This document shows positions 15,525 to 24,503 of a stretch of 64,000 bases of DNA, one piece after another. The number at the start of each line of letters is the position of its first letter. Position 1 is the first letter of the stretch. The notes under the pieces are model-generated. The model had not been told where the DNA came from. It saw only the letters and a list, made by a program, of their open reading frames with translations, and ran no database searches. Both the position numbers and the translations under genes were made by a program. The stretch lies in assembly GCA_902592375.1 (NCBI GenBank), contig CACJEG010000002.1, positions 1-64,000 of the forward strand, read 5' to 3'. The stretch comes from an uncultured Pelagibacteraceae bacterium (lineage in GTDB: Bacteria; Pseudomonadota; Alphaproteobacteria; Pelagibacterales; Pelagibacteraceae).

Positions 15525-17058
15525 TATTTTTCTCTATTTTTTTAAAAAGTATGTCTATTTTATTAATATTATTACCTTTTGTTAAATACTCATTATTAGA
15601 AACTGAATCTAATTTTATATTTTTTTCTTCAATGTCAAAAATCTTTAATGCCTTTAAAGAAGATTCTGGAATAATTGGATATAGTAAAAAACTTATTTTT
15701 CTTACAATTTCTAAAGTAGTGTAAACAATAGTATTTAATCTAATTATATCTTCTTTCTTTTTCCATGGTTCTTGATCATTAAAATATTTGTTAGCTTCAA
15801 AAAGTGAATTTACAATATAATCAATGTAAAAATTAATATTTTGATTGTCAATTTCTGACCTAATATTATCTAAATTATCTTTATACTTATTTAGTATTAA
15901 TAAATCTTCATCATGAAATTTAACTTCTAATGGAATTTTTCCATTACAATTTTTTATTGCAAAAGCTATTACACGCTGACATAAATTTCCATAATTGTTA
16001 GCTAGATCACTATTAATACAATCTTCTAGCCTTTCTTGAGATATATTTCCATCATTTCCAAAAGAAACTTCTTTAATTAAGTAATATCTTAAAGGATCTA
16101 GACCATACTCTTTAATTATTTCAAGTGGATCAAGAATATTTCCTTTAGATTTAGACATTTTTTCTTCTCCTGATAATATCCATCCATGCCCATAAACTCT
16201 CTTTGGTAAATCAATTTTTGCAGCTAATAAAAAGGCAGGCCAATAAACAGCATGAAATCTAAGTATATCTTTACCAATTAAATGTATTGAGGCTGGCCAA
16301 AATTTTTTAAATAAATCATCATTTGTATTAGGATAGTTTAATGCGCTTAGATAATTTGTTAAAGCATCGAGCCAAACATATATAACGTGGTTTTCATTAT
16401 TTGGAACAGGTATGCCCCATGAAAAACTTTTTCTACTAACAGAAAGATCTTTAAGACCACTTTTTACAAAACTAATAACTTCATTTTTTCTAGATTGTGG
16501 AGCGATAAAATCTGGATTAGCTTCATAATATTCTAATAATGGTTTTTCCCACTTTGAAAGTCTAAAAAAATAAGATTCTTCTTCAATCCATTCAACAGGA
16601 GATTTTGATGATATAGCAATTTTTTTTCCGTCTAATTCCTCAATTTCATCTTCGTTATAAAAGGCTTCATCTGATACAGAATACCATCCAGAATAATTTG
16701 ATAAATATATATCATCATTTTTTTCAAGTTCATTCCAAAGATGCTGAACTGTTTTTTTATGCCTAGCTTCTGTAGTTCTTATAAAATCAGTATTAGATAA
16801 ATTCAAAGTTTCTGAAAGATCTCTAAAGGTTTGACTAATTTGATCACAAAATATTTGAGGCTCCTTCCCCACTCTTTCAGCAGATCTTTGAATTTTTAAT
16901 CCATGTTCGTCTGTACCAGTAAGAAAATGAACCTGATAATCATCAATTTTTTTAAATCGAGCAAAAAAATCTGCAATTATACTCGAGTATGCATGACCCA
17001 TATGAGGCTTAGCTGACGGGTAGTATATAGGCGTTGTAATATAATAATTTTTATCCAT
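15517..17058 (-). CDS. metG: Methionyl-tRNA synthetase
   Basis: Charges tRNA-Met, including the initiator. The 513-residue length fits the shorter class without a C-terminal tRNA-binding extension. Seen: ITTPIYYPSAKPHMGHAYSS (HIGH-type signature as HMGH), TGTDEHGLKIQ, WGIPVP, YVWLDALTNYL and the KMSKS loop (EKMSKSKGNILDP). The zinc-knuckle cysteines of the E. coli type are absent (GWYSVSDEAFY ... SKSPVEW), which is usual for the alphaproteobacterial MetG form. It overlaps holB by 8 bp upstream and tatD by 8 bp downstream, so it belongs to a long minus-strand operon. Confidence 0.97.
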   Translation of the reverse strand: MDKNYYITTPIYYPSAKPHMGHAYSSIIADFFARFKKIDDYQVHFLTGTDEHGLKIQRSAERVGKEPQIFCDQISQTFRDLSETLNLSNTDFIRTTEARHKKTVQHLWNELEKNDDIYLSNYSGWYSVSDEAFYNEDEIEELDGKKIAISSKSPVEWIEEESYFFRLSKWEKPLLEYYEANPDFIAPQSRKNEVISFVKSGLKDLSVSRKSFSWGIPVPNNENHVIYVWLDALTNYLSALNYPNTNDDLFKKFWPASIHLIGKDILRFHAVYWPAFLLAAKIDLPKRVYGHGWILSGEEKMSKSKGNILDPLEIIKEYGLDPLRYYLIKEVSFGNDGNISQERLEDCINSDLANNYGNLCQRVIAFAIKNCNGKIPLEVKFHDEDLLILNKYKDNLDNIRSEIDNQNINFYIDYIVNSLFEANKYFNDQEPWKKKEDIIRLNTIVYTTLEIVRKISFLLYPIIPESSLKALKIFDIEEKNIKLDSVSNNEYLTKGNNINKIDILFKKIEKNND

Positions 17059-17980
17059 TTAGTATTTTATCCTCAAATTCCATAAACAATGTTTCCTCAT
17101 CTAAATTATAAGTTTTAGTATTATTAATTTTTTCTAAAAAATAATGGTATGACTTTAGTAAATTAATATTTTTGCTAGATATATTGTTTCTAAAATAAAG
17201 TTCAATAAAAGAATAAATGATTTCAATAATTGATTTATCTTTTTTATAAATTTTATCTTTAATTATAGTTTTTAGTATTGTGTTTAAATCAAAATTAACA
17301 AGATCTAAGTCGTATTCTTCAGACAACTTAATTAATTTAAGCAATTTTCCGGGAGTTGCATAATAATCAAATAACTTATTATTGATAATAGTATTTATAT
17401 CATCGTTTAATAATTGATTAACAATTCTAATAGACTGATCTTTTGTTAAAAAAACATTGAAATTTAAACATCTAGATTTAAGAGTTGGTAGCACTCTTTT
17501 ATTATTATTTATTAAAATAAAATTTATATTTTCATTAGGTTCTTCTAAAATTTTTAACAAAGCATTAATAGAATTTAAATTTAACAATTCAATATTATCA
17601 ATTAAAACAAATCTCTTTTTATTATTAAATGAGGATTTATTTAGATTTATTATCAATTCCCTAATTTGATTTATATCAATATTTTTTTTTTCCTCTAATA
17701 CATCAATTAAGTAAAAATTTGGATTAGATTTATTTAGTATAAGTTTGTATGACTTATTACCTGGATTAATTTTATTTTTTTCAAAATCATATGAATGTTC
17801 TTCATTTTCCGATAATACAAGATTAATTAAATGATATGCTAATGTTGATTTTCCAATACCTTTTTCACCAGATAAAAGAATTTTATTAGGCAAAGTATCA
17901 TTTTTAGATAATTTATATAATTGATTAAAAACTTCTTTGTGCTCAAATAAATTTATTTGAGTTAGGGGATTTAAATTCAT
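17051..17980 (-). CDS. holB: DNA polymerase III delta-prime subunit
   Basis: A clamp-loader subunit of the replicative polymerase. The 309 residues contain the Walker A SGEKGIGKSTLAYHL (about 38-52), the segment LIDNIELLNLNSINALLKILEEPNENINFILI (family IDxAdxMnxxAaNALLKtLEEPP) and a sensor-1 like LPTLKSRC. These are the AAA+ signatures of HolB. It lies between tmk and metG, the conserved position in alphaproteobacteria, overlapping tmk by 4 bp (ATGA) and metG by 8 bp. The C-terminal third is poorly conserved and Lys/Asn-rich. The zinc-finger cysteines of the E. coli protein are not seen, which is common in this lineage. Confidence 0.92.
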   Translation of the reverse strand: MNLNPLTQINLFEHKEVFNQLYKLSKNDTLPNKILLSGEKGIGKSTLAYHLINLVLSENEEHSYDFEKNKINPGNKSYKLILNKSNPNFYLIDVLEEKKNIDINQIRELIINLNKSSFNNKKRFVLIDNIELLNLNSINALLKILEEPNENINFILINNNKRVLPTLKSRCLNFNVFLTKDQSIRIVNQLLNDDINTIINNKLFDYYATPGKLLKLIKLSEEYDLDLVNFDLNTILKTIIKDKIYKKDKSIIEIIYSFIELYFRNNISSKNINLLKSYHYFLEKINNTKTYNLDEETLFMEFEDKILNG

Positions 17981-18594
17981 TTAATTAATTTTTTAATTTG
18001 ATTAATTATTAAATTTTCATTTGTTTTTATATCTAAATTAGAATCAATTATTTTGTATGATTTTTTATTTGATTTAGCTAATTTCAAAAAACCTTTTTGA
18101 ACTTTGTTATAAAAATTCATATCAAACTGATCATATCGATTGAGAGATTTTCTATTTTTTAATCTTTGAAATAGATTTTTTTTATTTACAACATTGAGAA
18201 AAGTAAAATTGACTTTAATGTTTTTTAATAGGAATTTATTTATGATATTTATAATGTTTAAATCAACACCCATACCATAATGCTGATATGCTACAGTTGA
18301 GTCTGTAAATCTATCAATCAAAATAATTTTTTTTTTGTATGATTTTTTTATAAGATTTATATTTTCACTACGCGCTGCTAAATATAAAAGTAAATCAGTA
18401 TATATGTTAAAATTAGATTTTTTATTTAAAATTAATCTCCTTATTTTTTCAGAATTAAGACTTCCACCAGGTTCTCTTATCTTTATATAGTTAATTTTCT
18501 TTTTATCTAAATATTTAGATACTTTATTTATATGATGACTTTTGCCACTACCCTCTATACCCTCAAAAACAATGATGGGTTTTTTAGACATCAC
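17977..18594 (-). CDS. tmk: Thymidylate kinase
   Basis: Phosphorylates dTMP to dTDP. The 205-residue length is typical. Seen: P-loop FEGIEGSGKSHH (about residues 10-21), the DRX-type substrate motif REPGGSLNSEKIR and the DRFTDSTVAYQHYGMG stretch (family DRY.dSt.AYQ). All three catalytic motifs are intact. There are two possible ATG starts in a row (MMSKKP); both fit. It overlaps dacC by 11 bp and holB by 4 bp in the minus-strand operon, where it is flanked by peptidoglycan and replication genes as in other alphaproteobacteria. Confidence 0.95.
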   Translation of the reverse strand: MMSKKPIIVFEGIEGSGKSHHINKVSKYLDKKKINYIKIREPGGSLNSEKIRRLILNKKSNFNIYTDLLLYLAARSENINLIKKSYKKKIILIDRFTDSTVAYQHYGMGVDLNIINIINKFLLKNIKVNFTFLNVVNKKNLFQRLKNRKSLNRYDQFDMNFYNKVQKGFLKLAKSNKKSYKIIDSNLDIKTNENLIINQIKKLIK

Positions 18595-19735
18595 CCCAAA
18601 TTAAATAATTTATTGATTTTATTAATCTTGTAAAAAAATTAACTTTTTTAATTTCTTTCGATGAAAGTAAATCATACTCACCTATAAGCTCTTGATCATA
18701 AACAACTCTTAGAGTGGCTATTTTTTTATCTTTTTCAATTGGTGCTTCGACTGGTCCATCATACTTAACAACAACTTTTAAAAGTTTTTTTTTCGCTTTT
18801 TTGATTGTTTTATAAATATCTTCCTTTGTATATGCTTGCACGCTATTCTCTTTTCCTAACCAAACATCAATTTTGTGCAATGGTTTATTAGCTTTAGCTA
18901 TTTCTACAAGATCATAGTTGGTAAGACCAAATGTAAGTAATTTTGTGCTCTCTTTAGATCTAGCATTTTTAGAATTAAAACCGCTCCCTACAGCAATCAA
19001 TCTTCTGCCATTTCTATCTATTGATGATGCTAAAGAATATTTTTCAACAGCTAAATAACCAGTTTTTATTCCATCTGCTCCAAGATTTTTATAAAGCAAT
19101 GGATTTCTATTTCCTTGTGTTATTGGATCGCCCCCTGTTCTATCCCACGTAAATTCTTTTTCAGCAAACATTTTGTAAAATTCAGGATGTTCTTTAATTA
19201 AATATCTAGACATTTTTAAAATATCTCTAACAGTTGAGTAATTGTCGGGGTCATTTATTCCTGATGAATTAGAAAAATTTGTATTATCCATTCCTAATTC
19301 TTTTGCTTTAGCAGTCATTAAAATTGCAAATTCTTCTTCAGTACCCGCTATACCTTCGGCTAATGCAATACATGCATCATTACCAGAAGCAACAATAATA
19401 CCTCTTAATAAATTTTCTACAGAGACCTGATCACCTACCATTATAAACATCGATGAATACCCAGATGCAGATAATCTCCAAGCTCTCTCAGATATTATAA
19501 ATTTTTCGTCTAAACTAAGATCGCCTGATTTTATTAAATCGAAAGCAATAATTGCTGTCATTATTTTTGTCATAGAAGCTGGATAAATTGAAATATCTGG
19601 CTCTTTTTCATAGAGAATTTCTCCAGAATGATAATCTTGTAATATTGCAGTTCTTGCCTTTACATCAAAATTAGCTTTTGAAAAACTTACTAATGAAAAA
19701 CTAAAAAAAATTACAATTAAAAATATTCTAAACAT
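18584..19735 (-). CDS. dacC: D-alanyl-D-alanine carboxypeptidase
   Basis: A penicillin-binding protein that trims the terminal D-Ala of peptidoglycan pentapeptides in the periplasm. The 383 residues start with a signal peptide (about 1-21, ending SKA). Active-site motifs are complete: SMTK (Ser54, Lys57), SGN in VASGNDACIALAEGIAG, and KTGY in ADGIKTGYLAVEK. A C-terminal PBP5-like domain follows from about residue 285 and ends with a short amphipathic stretch (NFFTRLIKSINYLIWG) that could anchor it to the membrane. It overlaps the RlpA-like gene by 8 bp and tmk by 11 bp. DacC versus DacF naming is arbitrary. Confidence 0.92.
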   Translation of the reverse strand: MFRIFLIVIFFSFSLVSFSKANFDVKARTAILQDYHSGEILYEKEPDISIYPASMTKIMTAIIAFDLIKSGDLSLDEKFIISERAWRLSASGYSSMFIMVGDQVSVENLLRGIIVASGNDACIALAEGIAGTEEEFAILMTAKAKELGMDNTNFSNSSGINDPDNYSTVRDILKMSRYLIKEHPEFYKMFAEKEFTWDRTGGDPITQGNRNPLLYKNLGADGIKTGYLAVEKYSLASSIDRNGRRLIAVGSGFNSKNARSKESTKLLTFGLTNYDLVEIAKANKPLHKIDVWLGKENSVQAYTKEDIYKTIKKAKKKLLKVVVKYDGPVEAPIEKDKKIATLRVVYDQELIGEYDLLSSKEIKKVNFFTRLIKSINYLIWGDV

Positions 19736-20489
19736 CTTTTAATATCTCTATATTTTCAAAATTTAATACTTTTATTTCGTTAAATGATTTTTCTAGTTTT
19801 TTTATATCATTAAATGGACCTAATAATACCCTATATTTAGTTTTTGATAATTTCTTAATTACAGATCTTTTTATATTTGTCTCATCTTTTATTCTATTAA
19901 CCATATTTTCAGCTGAGTCTCGGTAATAAAAATCTGCAATTTTTATTGAATATAAAAATTTATGTTTTTTTGTTTTGACTTCTTTAGTCTTTTCTTTACC
20001 TAGATTATCTATGGTAATACCGTCAACAGGAGCTTTTTCAGCTACACTTTTCTCTTCATCAAAAGTCTTGGCCTTTTTAGCTACAAATGTTGAACTTTTT
20101 GAGATTAAAACAAGATCGATATAAGGTTCTTTAGGGTCAAGTGATAACTCTTCAGCAATTCGTTGCGTAATTACAGAGTTATAAAAAGTAGAGAATTTAA
20201 CGTTATTAGAGATTACTTCTGCTATAATGGATTTATCATTAATAGGATTGGTAATTTTAACAAATGAATTTTTTTTAATTTTATTATGAAAAATTAGAAG
20301 AGATCTATTATCGATTTTTTTAGATATTTTTTTTTCTTTTTTTAATTCATCATCATAAATTAAAGCAAATCCAGTATTACTATACTTTTGATCACTAATA
20401 TAAACTAAGTTTTTATTATTTTGATCAAATTGATTACATGCAGATAAAAAAAGTATAGAAATAATTAATATTAGTTTTTTAAAGTTCAT
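19728..20489 (-). CDS. rlpA: SPOR-domain lipoprotein, degenerate RlpA
   Basis: A 253-residue lipoprotein. The signal sequence ends with the lipobox LSAC (Cys18). Residues about 40-140 look like a worn double-psi beta-barrel of the RlpA type (KITNPINDKSIIAEVIS, followed by ITQRIAEELSLDP), but the catalytic Asp-containing RGPF loop of active RlpA is not recognisable. A C-terminal SPOR domain (about 175-253; FLYSIKIADFYYRDSAENM ... YRVLLGPFNDIKKLE) would bind denuded glycan strands at the septum. Gene order mltB-rlpA-dacC is conserved in alphaproteobacteria and supports the naming. It overlaps both neighbours. It may bind peptidoglycan without cutting it. Confidence 0.72.
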   Translation of the reverse strand: MNFKKLILIISILFLSACNQFDQNNKNLVYISDQKYSNTGFALIYDDELKKEKKISKKIDNRSLLIFHNKIKKNSFVKITNPINDKSIIAEVISNNVKFSTFYNSVITQRIAEELSLDPKEPYIDLVLISKSSTFVAKKAKTFDEEKSVAEKAPVDGITIDNLGKEKTKEVKTKKHKFLYSIKIADFYYRDSAENMVNRIKDETNIKRSVIKKLSKTKYRVLLGPFNDIKKLEKSFNEIKVLNFENIEILKDV

Positions 20490-21480
20490 TTTTAAATTTA
20501 TCTTTTAATGTACAAACGGCTAAAGCAAATCGCAACGACCTATTCCATTTTAATATTATCTCATAGTTATCAAATACAATATAAGCTGGATTTAAAGTTT
20601 CGGCATCAGGTATGATATCTTTATCTGGAGTTATAATAGCCACCTTTAAAGAGTTGTACTTACTATCTATTTGATCATTATTTTTAATAAATTTTCTAAA
20701 ATATTTTAACTTTTTTTTATCATGAAGTTTTTTTGCGGAAATGTTTAAATATTTACTTGGTATATTGTCTGATAAATCAATTCTATAAAAACAAGGATTT
20801 TCACTTTTCCAGCCTATTTGATTTAAATAATTAGATGCAGAAGCATAAGCATCATTATTATTTTTTAAATCTATATATCCGTTGCCATCATGGTCAATAG
20901 CATAATTTTTCATTGTTGATGGCATAAATTGAAAAAAACCAAAAGCACCTGCCCAAGACCCATATAACGTTTTATAATCTATTTGATCATTTTCTATTAA
21001 TCGCAAAAGTATTAATAATTCATTTGTAAAAAATTCTGATCTTCTTTTATCAAAACTTAAAGTTGCTAATGAGGATAAAATATCCATTTTACCAACATAG
21101 GTTCCAAAATTTGTTTCTATTCCCATCAGAGCTAATAGTAACTCTCTCTCTATATTAAATTCGTTTTCAACAGTATTTATTAATTTTGAATTTTTTTCAT
21201 AGAATTTTTTTCCTAAAGAGACTTTTTTTGAAGATGTTCTTTTTGAAATATAAGTTTTAGTATCCTCATAAAATTCAGGTTGATACCTATCATATTTTAT
21301 CACATCTGATAAAAATTTAGTATCAGACATAACTGTATCAAACGTTTTTTCTGAAATATTGTTTTCTAAAGCTATTTTTTTGAAATTTAATTTCCAATTT
21401 TCAAATTCTTTATTAATATCAGCAAATGAGAAATTAATAGAAATAAAAATAAAAAATAAAAAAAAATTAATTAGTTTCAT
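20479..21480 (-). CDS. mltB: Lytic murein transglycosylase MltB-type
   Basis: Cleaves the glycan backbone of peptidoglycan, forming 1,6-anhydroMurNAc ends, in the periplasm. The 333 residues carry a signal peptide (1-20, FSFA) without a lipobox, so this is a soluble form. Seen: LLALMGIETNFGTYVGK with the catalytic Glu (the GVETxxG position of MltB), LSTLA-like SSLATLSFDKRRSEFF, GSWAGAFGFFQFMPST and DHDGNGYIDL. These are the SLT_2/MltB family landmarks. It overlaps the RarD-like gene by 14 bp and the RlpA-like gene by 11 bp. Confidence 0.93.
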   Translation of the reverse strand: MKLINFFLFFIFISINFSFADINKEFENWKLNFKKIALENNISEKTFDTVMSDTKFLSDVIKYDRYQPEFYEDTKTYISKRTSSKKVSLGKKFYEKNSKLINTVENEFNIERELLLALMGIETNFGTYVGKMDILSSLATLSFDKRRSEFFTNELLILLRLIENDQIDYKTLYGSWAGAFGFFQFMPSTMKNYAIDHDGNGYIDLKNNNDAYASASNYLNQIGWKSENPCFYRIDLSDNIPSKYLNISAKKLHDKKKLKYFRKFIKNNDQIDSKYNSLKVAIITPDKDIIPDAETLNPAYIVFDNYEIILKWNRSLRFALAVCTLKDKFKNEL

Positions 21481-22345
21481 GCAAATCCTTCAAATATATA
21501 ATTACAGCAATCCAAATAAAAATAAAACTAACTAATTTTGTTATTGAAAAAGGCTCGTTGTAATAAAAATAACCCAATAAAAACTGAAAAGTTGGAGTTA
21601 TATAAAATATCATGCCTGTCGGTCCTAAACCACAGAGTTCAACTCCCCTAACATATAAAAATAAAGGTATAACGGTCATAGGTCCAGCAAGATAAATAAA
21701 TAGCATCATTGAAGGATCAGATAATTGAAAATCATTATAACCTTTGCTTGTTATTAGATAAAAAGCCAATAGTGCAAATGGTAATATAAATAAACTCTCT
21801 ATAAGAAGGCCTACATCAGTATCAACATTAATTTTTTTTCTAACTAAATTGTAAAACCCCCAACTTAAAGCAACAATTAAACCAACCCAAGGCAATGATT
21901 TAATACTCACAATTATTAAAAAAAGAATAGATAGAATAACCAACAAGATTGAAAAGACTCTTTTTTTATTTAGTTTCTCTTTAAAAAAAAGATAACCAAG
22001 CATTACGCTTAAAATGGGCATTATAAAATACCCAAAACTTGCATCTATAATTCTATTTGTTGCTATAGCATATATCCATACACCCCAATTTATAAAAATT
22101 AAAAATCCTGAGATAAATAAATAAAATAAATTTGATTTATTTTTTACGATTTTAAAAAAAACATTCCATTTAGAGAAAAAAAAAGTGGTCAGAATTAAAG
22201 TAAACGCTGTCCACAAACATCTATGAACTACTAATTCAATATGCCCAATATAAGCGATATATTTAAAATAAATTACACCAAAAAATCCCCACCAAAAAGA
22301 TCCAAACCCAGCAAGTAATAAGCCTTTATTAAATTCTTTATTCAT
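21467..22345 (-). CDS. rarD: RarD-type DMT-superfamily transporter
   Basis: A 292-residue membrane protein with about ten helices in two EamA repeats. The N-terminal stretch KGLLLAGFGSFWWGFFGVIYFK and the HIELVVHRCLWTA box, with WVYAIATNRI-like GVWIYAIATNRIIDASFGYF, are characteristic of the RarD/YojE group rather than generic EamA proteins. The substrate is unknown; the rarD name refers to family likeness and not to chloramphenicol resistance. It is the first gene of the long minus-strand run. Its start lies about 70 bp from the tRNA-Ser half-copy, so it marks the left flank of the tRNA-Ser insertion. Confidence 0.85.
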   Translation of the reverse strand: MNKEFNKGLLLAGFGSFWWGFFGVIYFKYIAYIGHIELVVHRCLWTAFTLILTTFFFSKWNVFFKIVKNKSNLFYLFISGFLIFINWGVWIYAIATNRIIDASFGYFIMPILSVMLGYLFFKEKLNKKRVFSILLVILSILFLIIVSIKSLPWVGLIVALSWGFYNLVRKKINVDTDVGLLIESLFILPFALLAFYLITSKGYNDFQLSDPSMMLFIYLAGPMTVIPLFLYVRGVELCGLGPTGMIFYITPTFQFLLGYFYYNEPFSITKLVSFIFIWIAVIIYLKDLHETN

Positions 22346-22413
22346 AGGAAAGCATGATGCTTGTAATTAATAAGTTTATTAGACTATTTTATGGTTGAAT
22401 TAAATAATTATAA

Positions 22414-22470
22414 TTATAAAACCTTGCTCACGGAGAGATGGCTGAGTGGTTGAAAGCACCGGTCTTGAAA
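22414..22470 (+). repeat. 57-bp direct repeat, left copy (att-like core)
   Basis: Identical to 25624-25680. It contains TATAAA (22415-22420), the leader and the 5' half of tRNA-Ser. Identity stops exactly after the anticodon loop; the following bases (TTCCAAG) do not match the tRNA. Confidence 0.9.
22432..22470 (+). pseudogene. 5' half of tRNA-Ser(TGA), truncated copy
   Basis: Thirty-nine nucleotides identical to the start of the intact tRNA-Ser at 25642: acceptor 5' strand, D-arm, anticodon stem 5' strand and loop. The 3' half is missing, so no tRNA can be made. A promoter-like -10 is retained, so a short truncated transcript is conceivable. It is best read as the tRNA 5' portion displaced by integration of the 3.2-kb segment. 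Confidence 0.88.
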
Positions 22471-22653
22471 TTCCAAGTAACCCCTACTCCCATTAAGACG
22501 ATTCACATACTTATCAAGTCATTGCTTACTTATTTAATTTCACCTTTTACGAAAAAAGCATCATTCTTGGCTCGCTTAAGCTACAAAACTAGAGACAAAC
22601 TAGAGACAAATATTATTTATTAATTTTTTAAAATAGATTTTGCTCTTAAATAA
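22471..22653. other. Non-coding left end of the tRNA-Ser segment
   Basis: There is no credible gene. After the tRNA half comes about 116 bp of unrecognised sequence, then the tandem CTAGAGACAAA arm repeat, then a short AT-rich stretch up to the 3' end of the glycosyltransferase gene. A plus-strand frame from 22438 to 22623 begins inside the tRNA half and is not considered real. Confidence 0.6.
22587..22611 (+). repeat. 25-bp arm-like direct repeat, left copy
   Basis: It consists of two tandem CTAGAGACAAA units plus flanking bases and is a perfect match to 25546-25570. Tandem 11-bp units beside an att core resemble integrase arm-type binding sites. Confidence 0.85.
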
Positions 22654-23661
22654 TCAATTGTTTGGATTAAGATTTTCTAGGAAGATTTTTGCAGCTTTTT
22701 CCCAAGAGAAATTTTTTGCAAATTCAAGACAATCTTGACGATTTATTTTTAATGCTTTCATCGCAGATTTTCTCAAATCGTGATCTAGAGTATCAATATT
22801 AGTTCCTCCTAATATATCTTTAGGTCCAGGTACAGGATAAGCAGCAACAGGTGTTCCGCAATTTAAAGACTCCAAAATAACTATACCAAAAGTGTCAGTT
22901 TTACTTGGAAATACAAAAACATCTGATGATGCAAAATGTGAAGCTAATTCTCCATTAGTTCTTTCACCTAAAAAAATATCTTTTGGAAACTTTTTTTTTA
23001 AATTTTTTAAATCAGGTCCTTTTCCAATAATAACTTTAGTACCTTCGAGATCCAAATCTAAAAAGGCTTTAATATTTTTTTCAACTGCAATCCTACCAAC
23101 ATATATCCATATAGGTCTTTTATAAGGTAAATTTTGTTTAACAGGATTTTTAAATGCGCCATGATTGCCTCCCCTAGTCCATGTTACCATTTTATTATTA
23201 TCTATACCTAATGCTATTAGTTCCTCACGCATAGACTCTGTTGTAATTAAAATTTTTTCAGCTTTATTATGAAAATTACATAAAAATTTTTCTGACCACT
23301 TAGCTGGAATTATGGGCATATATAGTTTCATATATTTATCAAACCTGGTGTGAAAACTTGTGGTAAATTTCAGATCTTTTTTAATACAATGTCTTCTTGC
23401 CATGAAGCCAATGGGTCCTTCTGTTGCAATATGTATAGCATCAGGATTGATGGAATTAATCAAATTACTTACACGTGGCCACACATTTATAGACAATCTT
23501 ATTTCGTTATATTTTGGCATTGGTACTGTAAAAAATTGTTGTGGAGTAAGATATTCAATAATGTGACCTTGTGATTTAAGTATCTCACCAGTTTGATGAA
23601 GTGTTCTTACAACACCGTTAACTTGAGGGTAATATGCGTCAGTTACTATTAAAATTTTCAT
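22654..23661 (-). CDS. agt: Family 4 glycosyltransferase, probable diacylglycerol glycosyltransferase (Agt-like)
   Basis: A 335-residue GT-B glycosyltransferase. The N-terminal half starts MKILIVTDAYYPQVNGVVRTL (residues 1-20 region) with TEGPIGFMARRHC and FTTSFHTRFDKYM. The C-terminal half has IWIYVGRIAVEKN and the EX7E motif in KTDTFGIVILESLNCGTPV. This is the type found with SqdX and with the Agt enzymes that glycosylate diacylglycerol. It lies 3 nt downstream of the PlcP gene on the same strand, the pairing known for phosphate-stress lipid remodelling in marine alphaproteobacteria (PlcP makes diacylglycerol, Agt makes glycolipid). The acceptor is inferred from this pairing. A role in another glycan is possible but less likely. 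Confidence 0.82.
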   Translation of the reverse strand: MKILIVTDAYYPQVNGVVRTLHQTGEILKSQGHIIEYLTPQQFFTVPMPKYNEIRLSINVWPRVSNLINSINPDAIHIATEGPIGFMARRHCIKKDLKFTTSFHTRFDKYMKLYMPIIPAKWSEKFLCNFHNKAEKILITTESMREELIALGIDNNKMVTWTRGGNHGAFKNPVKQNLPYKRPIWIYVGRIAVEKNIKAFLDLDLEGTKVIIGKGPDLKNLKKKFPKDIFLGERTNGELASHFASSDVFVFPSKTDTFGIVILESLNCGTPVAAYPVPGPKDILGGTNIDTLDHDLRKSAMKALKINRQDCLEFAKNFSWEKAAKIFLENLNPNN

Positions 23662-23664
23662 TCT

Positions 23665-24471
23665 TTAAGATGCTTCTTTTATGTAAGTAAACTTATCCTT
23701 GTCTTTATCTTCTGAGATATATTCTTTTCTTTTTGTGTCCCAATAAATAATTTCAAAAGTTCCGTCATATTTTTCAGCCAAGGCTGTGCATGACTCTACC
23801 CAATCACCACAATTTAAATAATTTACTCCATTAAAATCTCTATCTTCAGCATGGTGTATGTGACCACAAATAATTCCATCAAATTTTTTTTTTTTCGCAT
23901 AATTTGAAACCGTCTTTTCATATTCACCAATATATTTAACTGCATTTTTGACTTTATATTTTAAAAATTTTGCAAGTGACCAATATTCTTTACCTCTTAA
24001 CTTCCTAAAAAAATTAATTATTACGTTTAGTTTTAACAATAAATTGTAGGCTATTGATCCAAGTTTAGATAACCATTTTGCATGTTTCATAACACCATCC
24101 CAAGCATCGCCATGAACTACAACATATTTTTTTCCTGAATTTGTTTTGTGAATAACTCTATTAACAAAATGGATATCTCCAAAATTCATTGGGATAAATT
24201 TTCTAAGTAATTCGTCATGATTTCCAATAATGTAAAATACTTTTGTACCATGTCTCGATTTTCTCAATATTTTTTGAATGACATCATTGTGCGATTGTGG
24301 CCAATGAAAACTTTTTTGCATAGCCCAAATGTCGATGATATCACCAACCAAATAAAGATTTTCAGATCTTGTATATTTAAAAAACTCAAGAAGTTTATTA
24401 GCCTGACAACCTTTTGTCCCCAAATGCACGTCAGAAACAAATATACTTTTATATTTTAAAAGATTTAGCAT
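23665..24471 (-). CDS. plcP: PlcP-type metallophosphoesterase (phospholipase C)
   Basis: Hydrolyses phospholipid head groups to diacylglycerol under phosphate limitation. Calcineurin-like motifs are complete: SDVHLGTKG, GDIID, GNHDELL, VVHGDAWDG and CGHIHHAED. The following NCGDWVESCTAL distinguishes the PlcP group from LpxH, the usual database mis-annotation. I choose ATG 24471 (MLNLLKYKSIFVSDV, 268 residues) because family members begin shortly before the first motif. An upstream in-frame ATG at 24528 would add 19 poorly conserved residues and would put the Pho-like box inside the gene. No membrane segment is evident. It is followed after 3 nt by the glycosyltransferase gene and is divergent from the lipid-kinase gene. 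Confidence 0.85.
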   Translation of the reverse strand: MLNLLKYKSIFVSDVHLGTKGCQANKLLEFFKYTRSENLYLVGDIIDIWAMQKSFHWPQSHNDVIQKILRKSRHGTKVFYIIGNHDELLRKFIPMNFGDIHFVNRVIHKTNSGKKYVVVHGDAWDGVMKHAKWLSKLGSIAYNLLLKLNVIINFFRKLRGKEYWSLAKFLKYKVKNAVKYIGEYEKTVSNYAKKKKFDGIICGHIHHAEDRDFNGVNYLNCGDWVESCTALAEKYDGTFEIIYWDTKRKEYISEDKDKDKFTYIKEAS

Positions 24472-24485
24472 TAACAAATCTATTT

Positions 24486-24503
24486 TTGTAACAATATTGT
24501 AAC
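24486..24503 (+). promoter_or_regulatory. Candidate PhoB box between plcP and the lipid-kinase gene
   Basis: TTGTAACAATATTGTAAC is a direct repeat of TTGTAAC with 11-bp period. It differs from the box before pstC (61999-62016) at one position. It is followed after exactly 10 bp by TATGTT (24514-24519) as a -10 on the plus strand, which would drive the kinase gene from about 24526. A much weaker opposite-strand match (24535-24552) is the only candidate for plcP-agt. Confidence 0.65.

Noticed and set aside
22438-22623. Plus-strand frame starting MAEWLKAPVLKF
   Set aside because: It starts inside the tRNA-Ser half-copy and runs through the arm repeats; no protein-like features.
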